Assembly: GCA_965602945.1 (NCBI GenBank)
Contig: CBFDBC010000169.1
Location: 1-8,572, forward strand
Direction of reading: 5' to 3'
Source: JAUXEH01 sp965602945
Lineage (GTDB): Bacteria; Acidobacteriota; Aminicenantia; Aminicenantales; Aminicenantaceae
Length of the DNA stretch: 8,572 bases
Shown: in pieces, positions 1 through 6,690 of the stretch
How positions within the stretch are numbered: the first letter of the stretch is position 1
Layout: the number at the start of each line of letters is the position of its first letter
Notes under the pieces: model-generated
Seen by the model: only the letters and a program-made list of their open reading frames with translations
Told to the model about the DNA's origin: nothing
The model's database searches: none
Translations under genes and position numbers: made by a program

Positions 1-446
1 AAGCCGAAGATCCGTTTGGCCTCCCGCGCGTCGTATATGTCATTGGCCAGGAGCCAGAACTGGCTTCCCGTGATGACGCTGAAGATCACCACCCATGTGT
101 AAAACGCGTAGAAAATCCAGGCCTTCTGTCCCGGGAAGTGGAACAGCAGCCAGAAAACTCCCATGCAGGCGATCGAGAATACGAATGTCCACATGATCAG
201 GCGGTTGAGCCGGATCTTCTTGGAGTAGCGGCCGTAGAGGGAGGCGACGAGGGCGGAGAACAGGGCCACCAGCATGAAGACGTAGGGGAGCTTTCCGGCC
301 CCCTGGCTGTCGACAAAGAGCGAATTGCTGACGGATTTCAGGATCACGACCGTGGCGATTATCAGCATCCCGTAGGAGAACATCAGGGATGCTTTGAGGC
401 CATCCCCCTCGCGCAGGTCGAAGAGGCGTCGCAGGAGTCCGGTCAT
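1..446 (-). CDS. Npt/TLC-family nucleotide transporter (ADP/ATP carrier-like), N-terminal part
   Basis: This is the start of an inner-membrane carrier of the TLC/Npt (PF03219-like) family, whose known members exchange ATP/ADP or import nucleotides. Only 148 codons are present; the rest lies beyond base 1. I translated it directly. Four hydrophobic segments are visible at roughly residues 19-41, 53-71, 82-102 and 110-130. A loop with SQFWLLANDIYDAREAKR (128-145) follows, closely resembling the family signature after the fourth helix. The N-terminus has the basic-then-helix pattern LLRRLFDLREGD. The ATG at 446 is the only plausible start: the frame continues upstream into the kinase stop codon 21 bp away with no other start codon, and no strong Shine-Dalgarno is seen, so it is probably translated from the kinase mRNA. 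Non-symbiotic bacteria also carry such proteins, some fused to HEAT repeats, and their substrates are mostly unknown. Family assignment is fairly secure; the nucleotide substrate is inferred. Confidence 0.75.
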   Translation of the reverse strand, partial: MTGLLRRLFDLREGDGLKASLMFSYGMLIIATVVILKSVSNSLFVDSQGAGKLPYVFMLVALFSALVASLYGRYSKKIRLNRLIMWTFVFSIACMGVFWLLFHFPGQKAWIFYAFYTWVVIFSVITGSQFWLLANDIYDAREAKRIFG

Positions 447-467
447 GGCATTACAGCAACGCGGAGC

Positions 468-3400
468 TCAATTTCCCTGAGTTACCTTTCCCAGGATGGC
501 TTCCAGATCGATCGGGATTTCGATAGTGAAGGTAGATCCCGCGCCCTCGGAGCTTTCCGCTGTAATTTCCCCTCTGTGGTTTTTGATGATCTGGTAACAG
601 ATCGAGAGCCCCAGGCCCGTGCCGACACCGACTCCTTTGGTAGTGAACCCGGGATCGAAGATCCTGCCCAGGTTGTCCTTTGGGATCCCGATGCCGTCAT
701 CGCTGATCTGTATGACAGCCCTGTCTCCGCGGCTGAAGGTTTTGATGGTGATCGTCCCTTTCTCCTTGTGGGCCAGGATGGCCTGCTTCCCGTTGATCAG
801 GAGGTTCAGGAACACCTGGTTGAGCTGACTGGGATAACAGGAGACCGGAGGGACTTTCCCATAATCTGCCACCACGGTGATGTGATGCTTGATCTCGTTG
901 TGTATGAGCACCAGGGTGTCTTCCAGTCCTCTGTGGATGTCTACGGTTTTCAATTCCGCCTCATCCAGCCGGGCGAAATTCCGCAGCCGGGTTACGATGT
1001 CGATCACGCGGTCCGTTCCCGCATTGATAACGCTCTCCGAATCGGCAATGATTTTGAACAATGTCTCGTACTCTTGGGAATGCTGATGGGAATCCGGGAC
1101 ATCCCGATCGCATGTGTTCTTCACCTTTTTAAGGGTGCGAAACAGTGTGTCGTGCATGCTGTTAACGGCCCCGATGGGTGTGTTGATCTCATGCGCCACC
1201 CCGGCCACCAGCTGCCCCAGGGAAGCCATCTTTTCGGATTGCACCAGTTGGGTTTGTGTTTCTTTCAGGTTCCGGTTGGTCTTCTCCAGATCCTCCATCA
1301 CCTGTTTCATCTCAGTGACGTCATGCGCGATCCCTATAAATGCCTGGGGCTTGCCGTCTTCATCTTTTAAAGGAGATGCGCTCGATCGATGCCAGCGCCA
1401 GCGGCCGTCTTTGTGTTTGACACGGTACTCGATATTGCTCCGCTTCTTCCCTTGGACCATCACGCTCTCAAAAAATTCCATACATGCCGGCAGGTCTTCG
1501 GGATGCACGAAAAGCACGAAGGATTTTCCCTGTACCTCCGAGACATCATGCCCCAGGATCTCCGTCCAGTTGGGTGACACATAGGAGAAGATCCCCTCGG
1601 GTGTCAGAGTATAGATGATATCGTTGGCTTTTTCGACGTATCCACGGAACCTTGCTTCGCTTTCCTGCAGCGCCTCTTCCATCTGCCGGTGTTCGGTGAC
1701 GTCCATGCCTGTCCCGATTATGAATTCCACGGCTCCCTGATCATCCAGGAGCGCCGTGTTCGTCCACTCGATCAGCCGCAGTTTTCCATCTTTGGTCTTC
1801 CAGAAGTTTTCCCCCATTTTGGGAAAATTTCCGGCCTCCAGCTCAGCCCCCCAGGCCCTGACTTTGTCGACCTCTTCCGGGATGATGAATATGTCCCAGA
1901 TCGTTTTGCCCAGGACCTCGTCCCGGGTGTATCCCGTGACCTTTTCACAGGCGTGGTTGAAGCGCACGATACCGCCCTGCCTGTCGAGGACCAGCACCAG
2001 CGTTCCTACCGTCTCCAGAACGGCGGAGATGAAATTGCGCTCCTGCTCCAGTGCTTCCTCCGCCTGCTTGCGTTCGTCGATGTCGTACAGGCCCGTGATC
2101 GCGACCGGCTCGTCTCCCAGAGTGGTGAGTTCCGCGGACAACAGCACCCATACGGCTGTGCCGTCTTTCCTTTTGATCTGGATCTCCTGGTCATGGAAAT
2201 GCCCAGATTTTTTCAGCTCATTGACCAGGTTGAGACGTTCATCGGGGTGGCAGAGAAACTGCTCGGTGCTTTTGTCCAGCACATCTTCACGGGTGTAGCC
2301 CAAAAGGGTCGCCAGGTGATCGTTGACGAAGAGGACCTTGCCGTCCCGGATGCGGCTGACCAGGACCGGCAGCGGGGAAGCGTTGACAATGGTGTGGAGC
2401 TGCTCGAGTTGGCGCTTGATCCCCGTGACGTCGCTGTAGAGCCACAGCAGCCCCAGGTCTTCTCCGTGCCTGCCTCTAACCGGGACGGAAAAGGGGATGA
2501 GCACCAGTTCCACGGGCTTGATCTGCTTGACCCCAAACCGGCGTATCCAGGAGAAATCGAACTCCTGAGTACGGCTCTGATCGTAGAGGCCTTTCGCCTT
2601 TTCGCAGATGCGCAGGAAGCCTTCGTAATCCTCGAAATTGGGCCGGATCATCTCGAGAAAAACGTCATAGGAACGTTCCAGGATATCTTCGATCCTGATG
2701 CCGAACATGGCCTCGATGCCCTGGTTGGCGATCAGCACGAGACCGTTCGGGTCGACCATGAGCATCCCGTTGGGGGAGCAGTCCATGATGGCCTGCAGCT
2801 CGTCCCGGCTCTGCTCCAGCTTCCGCTCGAAGATGATGCGCTCCGTGATGTCCCGGGCGACCCCGTCGCCCCGCACGAAGTGGCCCTCCTCCACGATGGT
2901 GCGGCCCCGGATCTCGAAATGGCGGACCTCTCCGGATTTGGAGAGCATGCGGAATTCCATCTCCCGGAGTATTGACTTGCCAGATCCCAGGCTTTCGAGA
3001 AAAAAATCCGAGGTTCGCTCCCTGTCCTCGGGATGGATGAAATCGAGCAGGGTCCGCCCCAGGAGCTCGGCCGGTTTGTAGCCGAGGCTCGCCTCGACTG
3101 AGGGGCTGATGCTCTTTAACTCTCCTCCCGGACCGAGCGAATACAGGATATCCGGGACATTCTCTACAAAGGCCTGTAGGTCCTGCTCGGATCTTCTCAA
3201 CCTGGCCCGCAGCCGCGCCTTTTCGACGGCATTGTCGATGGTGGTCTCGAGCTCATCGGGGTGGGGCGGCTCCAGCACAAAATCAGACGCGCCTTTCCGG
3301 ATCGCCCGCACCGCCTGCGGGATGGAGGCCCGGGAGGAGAGCATGATGAAGGGTAGGTCGGGCCGGATCTTCCTGGTTTTTTCCAGCATCCGGATCCCAT

Positions 3401-3581
3401 CCACATCCGGCATATCCAGGTCGCAGAGCACCACATCGAAGCGCCTGCGCTCCAGCTGCCGGATCCCCGTGCTTCCGGAGGCTGCGACCGTGACGGCGTA
3501 GCCTTTCTCTTTCAGGATCCCGCCCAGGTTTTTTCGCTGCCCGGGTTCATGTTCGATGTAAAGGATGCTGATATCTTTCAT
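468..3581 (-). CDS. Soluble sensor histidine kinase: receiver-like domain, five PAS domains, HisKA, HATPase
   Basis: This is a 1037-residue cytoplasmic two-component kinase; I see no membrane segment or signal peptide. Domain order: receiver-like domain (about 4-120), PAS1 (131-248), PAS2 (257-388), PAS3 (391-505), PAS4 (514-632), PAS5 (640-756), a coiled-coil linker, HisKA (about 780-870) and HATPase_c (about 915-1025). Each PAS ends in a D-[IV]-T/D-E-like motif leading into a helix. The phospho-acceptor is His797 in GVAHEINTP. ATP-site motifs are Asn930 (NLLING), DDGIG (961-965), the F-box RIFDPGFTTK (973-982) and GTGLGL (987-992). The receiver keeps a possible acceptor Asp54 in LCDLDMPD, but the acidic pair is Glu10-His11 and the usual Lys before Pro is Glu104, so its phosphorylation is doubtful. 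The ATG lies 6 bp after the PPK2 stop and has no Shine-Dalgarno, which suggests translational coupling. No cognate response regulator is in the window. The kinase assignment is secure; the stimulus is unknown. Confidence 0.95.
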   Translation of the reverse strand: MKDISILYIEHEPGQRKNLGGILKEKGYAVTVAASGSTGIRQLERRRFDVVLCDLDMPDVDGIRMLEKTRKIRPDLPFIMLSSRASIPQAVRAIRKGASDFVLEPPHPDELETTIDNAVEKARLRARLRRSEQDLQAFVENVPDILYSLGPGGELKSISPSVEASLGYKPAELLGRTLLDFIHPEDRERTSDFFLESLGSGKSILREMEFRMLSKSGEVRHFEIRGRTIVEEGHFVRGDGVARDITERIIFERKLEQSRDELQAIMDCSPNGMLMVDPNGLVLIANQGIEAMFGIRIEDILERSYDVFLEMIRPNFEDYEGFLRICEKAKGLYDQSRTQEFDFSWIRRFGVKQIKPVELVLIPFSVPVRGRHGEDLGLLWLYSDVTGIKRQLEQLHTIVNASPLPVLVSRIRDGKVLFVNDHLATLLGYTREDVLDKSTEQFLCHPDERLNLVNELKKSGHFHDQEIQIKRKDGTAVWVLLSAELTTLGDEPVAITGLYDIDERKQAEEALEQERNFISAVLETVGTLVLVLDRQGGIVRFNHACEKVTGYTRDEVLGKTIWDIFIIPEEVDKVRAWGAELEAGNFPKMGENFWKTKDGKLRLIEWTNTALLDDQGAVEFIIGTGMDVTEHRQMEEALQESEARFRGYVEKANDIIYTLTPEGIFSYVSPNWTEILGHDVSEVQGKSFVLFVHPEDLPACMEFFESVMVQGKKRSNIEYRVKHKDGRWRWHRSSASPLKDEDGKPQAFIGIAHDVTEMKQVMEDLEKTNRNLKETQTQLVQSEKMASLGQLVAGVAHEINTPIGAVNSMHDTLFRTLKKVKNTCDRDVPDSHQHSQEYETLFKIIADSESVINAGTDRVIDIVTRLRNFARLDEAELKTVDIHRGLEDTLVLIHNEIKHHITVVADYGKVPPVSCYPSQLNQVFLNLLINGKQAILAHKEKGTITIKTFSRGDRAVIQISDDGIGIPKDNLGRIFDPGFTTKGVGVGTGLGLSICYQIIKNHRGEITAESSEGAGSTFTIEIPIDLEAILGKVTQGN

Positions 3582-3587
3582 GGCGGT

Positions 3588-5075
3588 TCAGGAGAGGTGG
3601 GATTCCAGGGTGTCGACCACGGTCTGGAGTGCCTGCATGCGGGCCTGGAGTTTGGATTCGGCGGCTATGATGGTCCACGGTGCGAAGTTCGTACTGGTAC
3701 GGTAGAGCATCTCGTCCACCGCCTCCTTGTATTGGTTCCATTTTTCCCGGTTGCGCCAGTCTTCCTCGTTGATCTTCCACTGTTTGTGCTCCGTGCCTTG
3801 CCGTGCTTCGAAGCGTCGGAGCTGCTCCTCCGCGCTTATGTGCAGCCAGAATTTGACGATCACGGTGCCGAAATTGGCCCACTGCTCTTCCATCTCGTTG
3901 ATCTCGAAGTAGGCCCTGCGCCACTCCGCCTCCGTGCAGAAGCCTTCGATCCGCTCGACCATGACCCGGCCGTACCAGGAACGGTCGAAGATCACGAAAT
4001 GTCCGGCCTTGGGGAACCTCGTCCAGAACCGCCAGAGGTAGTGATGTTGTTTCTCGATCTCGTTGGGGGCCGCGATCGAGACCACTTCATACCCCCGGGG
4101 ATCCAGCCGCTGCACCAGGCGGCGGATGTTGCCCCCTTTTCCGGCTGCATCCCATCCCTGGTACACCACGACCACCGGGATGCGCTGGCGGTAGATCTCG
4201 TGTTCCAGCTCCCGCATCCTCTCCTGGAGCGGCCGCAGCTTCCGGTTGTACTGCTCACGATCCAGAGATACGGAAAGGTCCACCTTGTCCAGGATGGATA
4301 CCGGAGACGGTTTGATGACCGGTGTGTCGGTATCCGCGGCCCCGGATCCGGCCTGCCGCCGTGCCTCGCTGTCCACTTTCTGCGAGACCGCCTGTACGAA
4401 GGTCTCGAACACCTTGACCGTGGCGTACCGGCGGTCATGGGATTCCACGATGGTCCAGGGCGCGGCCTCCGTGTGCGTCTTGGTCAGCATGTCCTCATAG
4501 GCCATGAGGTACGCCTCATACTGTTTGTGGTGTTTCCAGTCGCTCTCCGTCACCCTCCAGCGGGTGGACCGATTGTCCTCCAGGTCCTTGAAGCGTTTCT
4601 TCTGGACCTTCTTGTCGATGTGGAAGAAAAACTTGATGATGAGGTAGCCATCGCTGCTCAGCTGACGCTCGAAGGAGAGTATCTCTTCGTAGGCCTTGGC
4701 CCAGACGCTCTTCTTCACGGTCTTGTTGACACGGTCCTCCAGCACACGCCCGCACCAGCTGCGGTCGAGGACCGTGATCCTTCCCCGGGCAGGGATCTTG
4801 GTCCAGAACCGCCACAGAAAGGGGCGGAAGCGCTCTTCCTGGTTGGGCGGCATGATAGGATGGACCACGAATCCCCGGGAATCCAGGGAGAGGGCCAGGC
4901 GGTTGATCATGGTGCCTTTGCCCGCCGCATCCCAGCCTTCGAACAGGATCACGATCGGGATGCCCACCTGCAGCGCCTCCCGCTGCAGCCGGCCGGCCTG
5001 GATTTCGAGCTCGTCCATGGCGGCTTTGTGCTCAGGTTTGGACAGCTTTTTGCTCAGATCCAACTTTTCCAGCAT
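3588..5075 (-). CDS. pap: Polyphosphate:AMP phosphotransferase (tandem PPK2 domains)
   Basis: This 495-residue protein has two fused PPK2 domains, the layout and length of class II PPK2/PAP enzymes, which use polyphosphate to phosphorylate AMP to ADP in the cytoplasm. Domain 1 carries a Walker A GWDAAGKG (47-54), FLWRFW (86-91) and a Walker B-like DRSW (104-107). Domain 2 repeats these as GWDAAGKG (307-314), YLWRFW (346-351) and DRSWYGR (364-370). A variable linker lies at about 230-260. Domain 2 matches the PPK2 consensus best; domain 1 has Cys108 where DRSWY is usual. I chose the ATG at 5075 (MLEKLDLSKKLS, a family-typical start) because AAGGGGAG sits 7 nt upstream. A longer frame opens at 5228, but its 51 extra codons do not resemble family sequence. 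It is the first gene of the minus-strand unit, 6 bp ahead of the kinase. A two-domain PPK2 with another nucleotide preference is possible. Confidence 0.92.
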   Translation of the reverse strand: MLEKLDLSKKLSKPEHKAAMDELEIQAGRLQREALQVGIPIVILFEGWDAAGKGTMINRLALSLDSRGFVVHPIMPPNQEERFRPFLWRFWTKIPARGRITVLDRSWCGRVLEDRVNKTVKKSVWAKAYEEILSFERQLSSDGYLIIKFFFHIDKKVQKKRFKDLEDNRSTRWRVTESDWKHHKQYEAYLMAYEDMLTKTHTEAAPWTIVESHDRRYATVKVFETFVQAVSQKVDSEARRQAGSGAADTDTPVIKPSPVSILDKVDLSVSLDREQYNRKLRPLQERMRELEHEIYRQRIPVVVVYQGWDAAGKGGNIRRLVQRLDPRGYEVVSIAAPNEIEKQHHYLWRFWTRFPKAGHFVIFDRSWYGRVMVERIEGFCTEAEWRRAYFEINEMEEQWANFGTVIVKFWLHISAEEQLRRFEARQGTEHKQWKINEEDWRNREKWNQYKEAVDEMLYRTSTNFAPWTIIAAESKLQARMQALQTVVDTLESHLS

Positions 5076-5082
5076 GGCCTTT

Positions 5083-5090
5083 CTCCCCTT
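5083..5090 (-). promoter_or_regulatory. Ribosome-binding site deciding the PPK2 start
   Basis: Read on the minus strand this is AAGGGGAG, 7 nt ahead of the ATG at 5075. It supports starting the tandem PPK2 protein there rather than at the upstream in-frame ATG at 5228. Confidence 0.6.
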
Positions 5091-5138
5091 GACCGATCTC
5101 ACATCCGGGATCATCCGTCTCGATCGGACAGCGTCCTC

Positions 5139-5167
5139 ACTATACCCGATTCCACGGGAATAAGAAA
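5139..5167 (-). promoter_or_regulatory. Possible sigma70-type promoter for the PPK2-kinase-transporter unit
   Basis: On the minus strand a TATAGT hexamer (5139-5144) matches the -10 consensus at 5 of 6 positions. The -35 region is weak: TTTCTT (5162-5167) at a 17-bp spacer, or TTCTTA at 16 bp. Transcription would begin near 5132, leaving a leader of about 57 nt. The poor -35 suggests an activator or a low basal rate, or that this is not the promoter. Confidence 0.35.
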
Positions 5168-5183
5168 GAGATGGGTTGCGCAG

Positions 5184-5196
5184 TTCCCCCGGGGAA
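5184..5196. repeat. GC-rich 13-bp palindrome TTCCCC-C-GGGGAA
   Basis: Two perfect 6-bp arms flank a single central C. It lies about 40 bp upstream of the candidate -10 of the minus-strand unit, where an activator site could sit. With no loop it is unlikely to be a terminator. It may also be chance in GC-rich DNA. Confidence 0.3.
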
Positions 5197-5292
5197 GGTG
5201 TTGCAAAGTCCCTGCACATTTCATACATTAGTAGAACCCCGTGCTTTGGCGGCGATCATTGTCGATGTGCTGAGATCGGCGCGCCCGTAGGG

Positions 5293-5314
5293 TAAAGAAT
5301 GTCGACATTCTTTA
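5293..5314. promoter_or_regulatory. Perfect 22-bp palindrome, probable operator of the flavoprotein operon
   Basis: The half-site TAAAGAATGTC is followed immediately by its exact reverse complement, with no loop, as expected for a dimeric repressor or activator site rather than a terminator. It ends 18 bp before the AGGAGG of the flavoprotein gene. Its internal GAAT/ATTC elements recur just downstream as GAATAATTC (5316-5324), a 9-bp odd palindrome, giving four half-element copies in 28 bp. I cannot assign it to a regulator family. No regulator gene is visible in the window. Confidence 0.55.
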
Positions 5315-5344
5315 TGAATAATTCAGGTACTAAGGAGGAGACCG

Positions 5345-6688
5345 ATGGCTGATTATCTGATCATAGGTGCGGATGCAGCCGGCTTATCCGCGGCCGTCCA
5401 GATAAAGCGAAGGCTGCCCGACAAAGAGATCAAGATCATCAACAAGGGCCGATTCATCTCGTACGGCGCGTGCGGCATCCCTTATGTCGTTTCCGGGGAC
5501 ATCTCCGGCTCACAGAAGCTGGTGCACTTCACCCCTGAGAGTTTTGAAAAGGCGCGGGGGCTGCCCGTCCACATCCTGCAGGAAGCCGTGGACGTGTTTC
5601 CCGAAGAACACACGGTCGAGATCCGGGATCTGAACACGGAAAAGACCTTCAGGGAAGCCTACGGGAAGCTCCTGATCGGTACCGGAGCCCGGCCGGTCCG
5701 CCTGCCGTTCATCGATTATGAACTGGAGGGTGTGTTCAACCTTCACACAATCGAAGACCTCGATCGTGTCCTTGTGTTCCTGGAGGAGGAAAAGCCGCGG
5801 GAGGCCGCCATCATCGGAGCAGGTAACGTCGGGCTGGAGCTGGCCGAGGCCCTGTCCCGCAGGGGGATCGGTGTCCGGTTGTTCGATATCGCGCCGGAGC
5901 CCGCCTTCCTGTGGCCGCCCCTGATCCGCAAGGCCGTGGCCGGGAAGATCAGGGAGAAGAGGATCGGCTTCTGTGGAGGGGAAGCGATCCGGTCGCTCGA
6001 AAGGCGGGACGGCCGCCTTGCCCTGAGCACTGAGACCGGCGCCGTGCACGAAGCGGACGTGGTATTTTCGGTCGTGGGCACGGTTCCCGCCACGGAATTC
6101 TGCCGGGATAAGCTCAACACCAAGAAAAACGGGGCCCTCTTTGCAGACCGGCGCGGCCAGACCTGCGATCCGGACATCTACGCCGCCGGAGACTGCGCCT
6201 CCGTGTATCACCGCCTCCTGGACCGGAACGTGTATTTCCCCCTGGGTTCCACCGCCAACAAGATGGGCCGTATCGCCGGCATCAACATGGCCGGAGGGGA
6301 CATCCAGTTCCCGGGGATCGTGGGCACTCAGATCCTCAAGTTCTTCGAGCTGTCCCTGGCCAAGACCGGGCTCAGCCGGGAGGAGGCCGAAAAGGAAGGC
6401 TTCCGGACGCGGCATTTCTCCGCGACACGGCCGGATAAGGCCGCGTATTTCCCGGGGGCTGCCCCGGCCAAGGTAGAGGTCGCGTGTGAGGAGGATTCCG
6501 GCGTACTGCTGGGAGCTGCCGCGGTCAGCGAGTCCAATGCCGCTCAGTTCATCGATGCGGCGGCCGTGGCGGTCTTTGCCGGTATGGGCGTCGAGGACCT
6601 GGGATGGTTCGATTCCGCCTATGCACCCCCCTTCGCGCCGGTGTGGAACGCTCTGATCTCGGCTTCCCTCAAGTCCTCCAAGGCGTGA
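5345..6688 (+). CDS. FAD-dependent disulfide oxidoreductase, CoA-disulfide reductase-like
   Basis: This is a 447-residue cytoplasmic flavoprotein of the pyridine nucleotide-disulfide oxidoreductase family, in the single-cysteine class that includes CoA-disulfide reductase, NADH oxidase and NAD(P)H sulfur oxidoreductase. An N-terminal FAD site IIGADAAG (6-13) is followed by SYGACGIPY (39-47) with active Cys43, the position known from staphylococcal CoA-disulfide reductase. The NAD(P)H site is IIGAGNVG (156-163), and the second FAD motif is IYAAGDCA (278-285). The C-terminal dimerisation domain has Tyr368 and Tyr426 in YAPPFAPVW, plausible equivalents of the two tyrosines used by CoA-disulfide reductases. 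No rhodanese domain is attached. The likely role is NAD(P)H-dependent reduction of CoA disulfide, persulfide or polysulfide, or peroxide/O2 removal; the SxxxCGIPY motif favours the CoA/sulfur branch. AGGAGG (5333-5338) lies 6 nt before the ATG. It is the first gene of the rightward operon, under the palindrome. Confidence 0.88.
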   Translation: MADYLIIGADAAGLSAAVQIKRRLPDKEIKIINKGRFISYGACGIPYVVSGDISGSQKLVHFTPESFEKARGLPVHILQEAVDVFPEEHTVEIRDLNTEKTFREAYGKLLIGTGARPVRLPFIDYELEGVFNLHTIEDLDRVLVFLEEEKPREAAIIGAGNVGLELAEALSRRGIGVRLFDIAPEPAFLWPPLIRKAVAGKIREKRIGFCGGEAIRSLERRDGRLALSTETGAVHEADVVFSVVGTVPATEFCRDKLNTKKNGALFADRRGQTCDPDIYAAGDCASVYHRLLDRNVYFPLGSTANKMGRIAGINMAGGDIQFPGIVGTQILKFFELSLAKTGLSREEAEKEGFRTRHFSATRPDKAAYFPGAAPAKVEVACEEDSGVLLGAAAVSESNAAQFIDAAAVAVFAGMGVEDLGWFDSAYAPPFAPVWNALISASLKSSKA

Positions 6689-6690
6689 CG

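Larger units (their letters stand above)
5076..5344. other. Divergent intergenic regulatory region
   Basis: This is the only sizeable non-coding stretch in the window and separates the two divergent gene blocks. It should hold promoters for both. It contains a ribosome-binding site and a TATAGT hexamer for the minus-strand unit, a 13-bp GC-rich palindrome (5184-5196), a perfect 22-bp palindrome (5293-5314) in a local AT-rich patch, and a strong AGGAGG at 5333-5338. Open frames run into it from the left on both strands, but they do not look like real protein. Confidence 0.8.

Noticed and set aside
138..1370. Plus-strand open frame of about 410 codons across the transporter and the end of the kinase gene
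   Set aside because: It runs antisense to the conserved HisKA/HATPase region and the transporter and shows no domain of its own.
1689..2975. Plus-strand open frame of about 428 codons within the kinase gene
   Set aside because: It is antisense to the PAS repeats; composition and lack of motifs mark it as a shadow.
3549..5231. A long plus-strand open frame (about 560 codons) opposite the PPK2 gene
   Set aside because: It mirrors the PPK2 gene almost exactly. The minus-strand product has two clear PPK2 domains, while this one has no recognisable motif and a His/Leu/Pro/Asp-rich composition typical of antisense shadows in GC-rich genes.
5293..5314. The 22-bp dyad as a transcription terminator
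   Set aside because: It has no loop and no downstream T-run, its stem is AT-rich, and it lies at the start of a gene rather than at the end of one.
5510..6415. Minus-strand open frame of about 301 codons inside the flavoprotein gene
   Set aside because: The plus strand has all FAD, NAD and active-site motifs; the reverse frame has none and no ribosome-binding site.
6604..6690. Longer N-terminus for the winged-helix protein
   Set aside because: It would overlap the flavoprotein by 85 bp in another frame, has no ribosome-binding site, and adds residues without family character.
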